Below, piece after piece: positions 61,050-64,000 of a DNA stretch of 64,000 nt. The DNA is taken from positions 62,001 through 126,000 of the forward strand of contig NZ_JBAWKD010000009.1 in the NCBI RefSeq assembly GCF_037095735.1, given 5' to 3'. Every line of letters begins with the position of its first letter. Position 1 is the first letter of the stretch. This DNA comes from Frigidibacter sp037095735 (GTDB lineage Bacteria; Pseudomonadota; Alphaproteobacteria; Rhodobacterales; Rhodobacteraceae). The notes below the pieces were generated by a model. That model made no database searches. It saw only the letters and a program-made list of their open reading frames with translations, and was not told the DNA's origin. The translations under genes were made by a program, and so were the position numbers.

Positions 61050-61481
61050 ATGGACGAGCTCGACCGCGCGCTGGTTGCGCAACTCTCTGCCGATGCGCGG
61101 GTGTCGCTGGCGGTGCTGGCGCGGCGGCTGAAGGTCGCGCGCTCGACCGTGCAGGCGCGGCTGGAGCGGCTGGAGGCCAACGGCACCATCGCCGGCTACA
61201 CGGTGAAGCTGGGCGAGGCCGCGCGGCAGGGACGGATCCGGGCGACGGTGCTGCTGACGATCGAGCCGCGGTCGCAGGGCGCGATCCTCGCCCGGCTGAA
61301 GGCGATCCCCGAGGTCGAGCGCATCCACACCACCAGCGGCCGGGTCGACCTGCTGCTGCAGGTGACCGCGGGCTCGACCATGGCGCTGGACGCGGTGCTG
61401 GACCAGTTGGGCGAGATGGCCGGCGTGCGCGCCTCGGAAAGCCTGATCCACCTGACGACGAAGCTCGATCGCGCGGTCTGA
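61050..61481 (+). CDS. Lrp/AsnC-family regulator divergent from the decarboxylase gene
   Basis: A 143-residue regulator. Helix-turn-helix: MDELDRALVAQLSADARVSL, then AVLARRLKVARSTVQARLER; RAM domain: ATVLLTIEPRSQGAILARLK, IPEVERIHTTSGRVDLLLQV. The start is the ATG of MDELDRAL with AGGTGGG upstream; an ATG twelve codons earlier lies in the palindrome and is less likely. Its position suggests that it regulates the decarboxylase gene and itself. Confidence 0.88.
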   Translation: MDELDRALVAQLSADARVSLAVLARRLKVARSTVQARLERLEANGTIAGYTVKLGEAARQGRIRATVLLTIEPRSQGAILARLKAIPEVERIHTTSGRVDLLLQVTAGSTMALDAVLDQLGEMAGVRASESLIHLTTKLDRAV

Positions 61482-61569
61482 GCCGGAAACCGCCGGACTC
61501 GCGGGCCCGGCCGCGGACGAACGGGATCGGCAGGGATCGGCCGGAACCGACCCACGAATTGTTACGTTA

Positions 61570-61597
61570 TTGAAACAGACCGTGTAACACCTATCTT
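61570..61597 (+). promoter_or_regulatory. Promoter-like sequence of the 74-residue membrane protein gene
   Basis: TTGAAA and TATCTT are spaced by 16 bases in an A/T-rich patch. The -35 lies between the arms of an inverted repeat TGTTAC (61560-61565) / GTAACA (61584-61589), which could be an operator. The gene starts 73 bases further on. Confidence 0.5.
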
Positions 61598-61669
61598 TAA
61601 TCCTACTACGACAGACTGACCGCCACATCGCGGCAGGGGAGAGGAGCCCCTTCCGGAGAGGAGGATAAA

Positions 61670-61894
61670 ATGGAGAACGTCAGCCTTGCGGCTGCGGGCC
61701 CCGCGTTCGGTCCGCGTCATCTTTCCCATCGGGTTGCCCCCCAGACCTGGTCTCGGGCGGCCGGATGGACGTCCGGGTGGAAGCTGCCCGCCCCCGGCGA
61801 TCCGGTGGTGCTCACCGGCGGCTGGATCGTGCCGGGTCTCGTCATCGGCGCGGCGATCTGGACGCTGGTATTTCTGAGCGTCATCCTTCCCTAG
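61670..61894 (+). CDS. Small single-span membrane protein, unknown
   Basis: A 74-residue protein with an excellent AGAGGAGG ribosome binding site and its own promoter-like region, so it is probably well expressed. About 45 polar residues, Trp- and Gly/Pro-rich, precede one C-terminal membrane helix (GGWIVPGLVIGAAIWTLVFL, then SVILP). The topology (N-terminus inside or outside) cannot be told. No family was recognised. It is flanked by an Lrp gene upstream and a gene-free stretch downstream. Confidence 0.7.
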   Translation: MENVSLAAAGPAFGPRHLSHRVAPQTWSRAAGWTSGWKLPAPGDPVVLTGGWIVPGLVIGAAIWTLVFLSVILP

Positions 61895-62355
61895 CCCGTC
61901 TTCCGTAGCGCCGTCTTCCGTGGCGCCGGCGCGGCCGGGGCCGCGGACTGCCGGACATGGTTCGGACGGGTCGTTCCGGGGTCGGGCGAGTTCGCCCTGA
62001 TGCTGCCCCCTCACGCCGCGCGCCGCGGGCCGGAGCATTTCTGGCCCTGCGCGTCTCACAGCACGTCACAGGCCCTGCGTTGCGCGCGAGTCCGCCGTCC
62101 GCGCGCAGTGCGTTCGGGCGGCAGAGGCCACCGCCGCGGGTCGCCACGCGAATCCCGATGCCACGCCGGGCCCCGGCCTGCTGATCCCTTGCCCCGGCCC
62201 GGCAGGCGCCTGGGTCCCGTTCGGCGGTGGGTTGCCCCAAGCGCGACAGGGCCGGCCCGAGACCGGCCGCTGGCGTGGCGTGCCGCCGTTGCGGCTTTTC
62301 CTTCGGCGCTTCGGTCGTTAGATAGCCTCGCGGAACATTGCGGGGATCAGCGCCG
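61895..62355. other. Gene-free stretch upstream of valS
   Basis: About 460 bases. It opens with a 15-bp tandem duplication and is otherwise GC-rich without a convincing frame. The last 80 bases are slightly more A/T-rich (near 62295-62325) and probably hold the valS promoter. No T-box or other leader structure was recognised. Confidence 0.55.
61896..61925 (+). repeat. Tandem 15-bp duplication
   Basis: CCGTCTTCCGTAGCG is followed directly by CCGTCTTCCGTGGCG (14 of 15 identical), beginning two bases after the stop of the small membrane protein gene. It looks like a recent slippage duplication. Confidence 0.55.
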
Positions 62356-64000
62356 ATGCCGATGGAAAAGACGTTCAACGCCGCCGAGGCCGAGCCGCGG
62401 CTCTATGCCAGCTGGGAACAGGCGGGCGCGTTCCGGGCCGGGGCCAATGCCTCGAAGCCCGAGACCTTCTGCATCATGATCCCGCCGCCGAACGTCACCG
62501 GTTCGCTGCACATGGGCCATGCGTTCAACAACACGCTGCAGGACATCCTCGTGCGCTGGCACCGGATGCGCGGCTTCGACACGCTCTGGCAGCCCGGCCA
62601 GGACCATGCCGGCATCGCCACCCAGATGGTGGTCGAGCGCGAGCTGGCGAAAAGCCAGCAGCCGGGCCGGCGCGAACTGGGCCGCGAGGCCTTCCTCGGC
62701 AAGGTCTGGGAGTGGAAGACCCAGTCCGGCAACCGCATCATCGAACAGCTGAAGCGCCTCGGCGCCTCGTGCGACTGGGAGCGCAATGCCTTCACCATGT
62801 CGGGCGCCCCGGGCGCGCCGGCGGGCGAGGACGGCAATTTCCATGACGCGGTGATCAAGGTCTTCGTCGAGCTGCACAACAAGGGCCTGATCTACCGCGG
62901 CAAGCGGCTGGTGAACTGGGACCCGCATTTCGAGACCGCGATCTCGGATCTCGAGGTCGAGAACCTCGAGGTCGACGGCCATATGTGGCACTTCAAATAC
63001 CCGCTCGCGGGGGGCCAGACCTACGAATATGTCGAGAAGGACGAGGACGGCAACGTCACGCTGCGCGAGACCCGCGACTACATCTCGATCGCGACCACGC
63101 GGCCCGAGACGATGCTGGGCGACGGCGCAGTCGCGGTGCATCCCTCGGACGAACGCTATGCCCCGATCGTGGGCAAGCTCTGCGAGATCCCGGTGGGTCC
63201 GAAAGAGCACCGCCGCCTGATCCCGATCATCACCGACGAATACCCCGATCCAACCTTCGGCTCGGGCGCGGTGAAGATCACCGGCGCGCATGACTTCAAC
63301 GACTACGGCGTCGCCGCGCGTGGCGGCATCCCGATGTACCGGCTGATGGACACCAAGGCCGCGATGCGCGCCGACGGCGCCCCCTATGCCGAGGCCGCAG
63401 CCCGCGCGCAGGAGATCGCCAACGGCGCCGCCTTCGACGGGGCCGAGGTCGACACGCTGAACCTGGTGCCGGAAGAGCTGCGCGGGCTCGACCGGATGGA
63501 GGCCCGCAAGCTGGTGGTCGAGCAGATCACCGCCGAGGGTCTGGCGGTCACGCACGAGATCACCCGCACCGACAAGGAGACCGGCGAGACGGTCACCGAA
63601 ACGGTGGCACTGGTCGAGAGCAAGAAGATCATGCAGCCCTTCGGCGACCGTTCGAAGGTCGTGATCGAGCCGATGCTGACCGACCAGTGGTTCGTCGACA
63701 CCCAGAAGATCGTGGGCCCGGCGCTCGACGCGGTCCGCCAAGGGATGGCCGCGCAGGAAGCCGGAACCTTCGACCCCGCCGCCGGTTACACCCGCATCCT
63801 CCCCGAGCGTGACGCCAAGACCTATTTCCACTGGCTCGAGAACATCGAGCCGTGGTGCATCTCGCGCCAGCTCTGGTGGGGCCACCAGATCCCGGTCTGG
63901 TACGGGCTCGACCTCGGCGACGAGGCGTTCCGCGACGATGAGGGCGACGGCGATCTCGACGAGGTCGAACTCGGCCGCCTGCTGAACGCGGGCGGGATGC
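62356..64000 (+). CDS. valS: Valyl-tRNA synthetase, 5' part
   Basis: Charges tRNA-Val. The first 548 codons are in the window and the gene runs off the right edge. The start MPMEKTFNAAEAEPRLYASW is typical. The class I HIGH motif is in PPPNVTGSLHMGHAFNNTLQ (residues 52-55), followed by QDHAGIATQMVVERELA. The editing domain begins near DYISIATTRPETMLGDGAVA and continues with GSGAVKITGAHDFNDY. WCISRQLWWGHQIPVWYG precedes the KMSKS region, which lies outside. GGGGA is nine bases before the first ATG; a second ATG two codons later is possible. Confidence 0.97.
   Translation, partial: MPMEKTFNAAEAEPRLYASWEQAGAFRAGANASKPETFCIMIPPPNVTGSLHMGHAFNNTLQDILVRWHRMRGFDTLWQPGQDHAGIATQMVVERELAKSQQPGRRELGREAFLGKVWEWKTQSGNRIIEQLKRLGASCDWERNAFTMSGAPGAPAGEDGNFHDAVIKVFVELHNKGLIYRGKRLVNWDPHFETAISDLEVENLEVDGHMWHFKYPLAGGQTYEYVEKDEDGNVTLRETRDYISIATTRPETMLGDGAVAVHPSDERYAPIVGKLCEIPVGPKEHRRLIPIITDEYPDPTFGSGAVKITGAHDFNDYGVAARGGIPMYRLMDTKAAMRADGAPYAEAAARAQEIANGAAFDGAEVDTLNLVPEELRGLDRMEARKLVVEQITAEGLAVTHEITRTDKETGETVTETVALVESKKIMQPFGDRSKVVIEPMLTDQWFVDTQKIVGPALDAVRQGMAAQEAGTFDPAAGYTRILPERDAKTYFHWLENIEPWCISRQLWWGHQIPVWYGLDLGDEAFRDDEGDGDLDEVELGRLLNAGGM

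Noticed and set aside
62347..63885. 512-codon open frame on the minus strand
   Set aside because: It is antisense to valS, whose class I synthetase motifs are unambiguous.

Overview
The window is very GC-rich, densely coded DNA from an alphaproteobacterium, most likely a member of the Rhodobacteraceae (Rhodobacter/Rhodovulum-like). The reasons are the alphaproteobacterial flagellar gene order (fliH-fliN-fliP, motB-flgE-flgK-flgL-flgI), a DUF2794 protein, a large set of ABC transporters, a form II CoxL-type molybdoenzyme, and short palindromes built on GAGTATTTGG/CCAAG that I associate with this family. The genus cannot be fixed from the window. No insertion sequence, phage gene, CRISPR array or rRNA was seen; one tRNA (Pro, CGG) is present.

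Layout. 1-9594: end of a flagellar cluster (fliH fragment, fliN, fliP, motB, flgE, flgK, flgL, flgI), interrupted by a quinone oxidoreductase gene and by unusually long gene-free spacers. 10140-15533: MscS channel, peroxiredoxin, ferredoxin-type reductase, rsmD, HAD phosphatase, Lrp regulator, MscL channel and a small unknown protein. 15729-21436: a five-gene branched-chain amino acid/amide ABC transporter operon (liv) with a divergent LysR regulator. 21440-28820: a tightly overlapping seven-gene operon (LacI regulator, binding protein, two permeases, ATPase, nucleoside hydrolase, adenine deaminase) that looks like an uptake-plus-purine-salvage module, with a perfect 16-bp LacI-type palindrome just upstream. 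29121-37638: FAD amine/amino-acid oxidase, GhrA-like dehydrogenase, DsbD-like periplasmic protein, YqgE, FAH-family hydrolase, DUF2794, NlpC/P60 hydrolase, leucyl aminopeptidase and an unknown protein.

37827-47464: beta-carbonic anhydrase, DoxX, aspartate-semialdehyde dehydrogenase, capsule-type glycosyltransferase, MFS permease, small membrane protein, tRNA-Pro, an EamA transporter split by an in-frame TGA, a GT39-type glycosyltransferase and leuB. 47647-52320: a soluble chemoreceptor with five exactly phased PAS modules, followed at once by a triple-CheW protein. 52525-64000: inositol monophosphatase, thioesterase, metF with divergent metR, a fosmidomycin-resistance-like MFS pump, an orphan CoxL-type subunit, an ornithine/diaminopimelate-type decarboxylase with a divergent Lrp regulator, a small membrane protein with a strong ribosome binding site, and the 5' part of valS.

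The points most worth a second look are the LacI/ABC/purine operon with its operator, the PAS-array receptor plus triple-CheW pair, an 11-bp phased GTGCACC repeat found at two distant loci, and the interrupted EamA gene. Product names rest on my reading of motifs and family knowledge; no database search was run.
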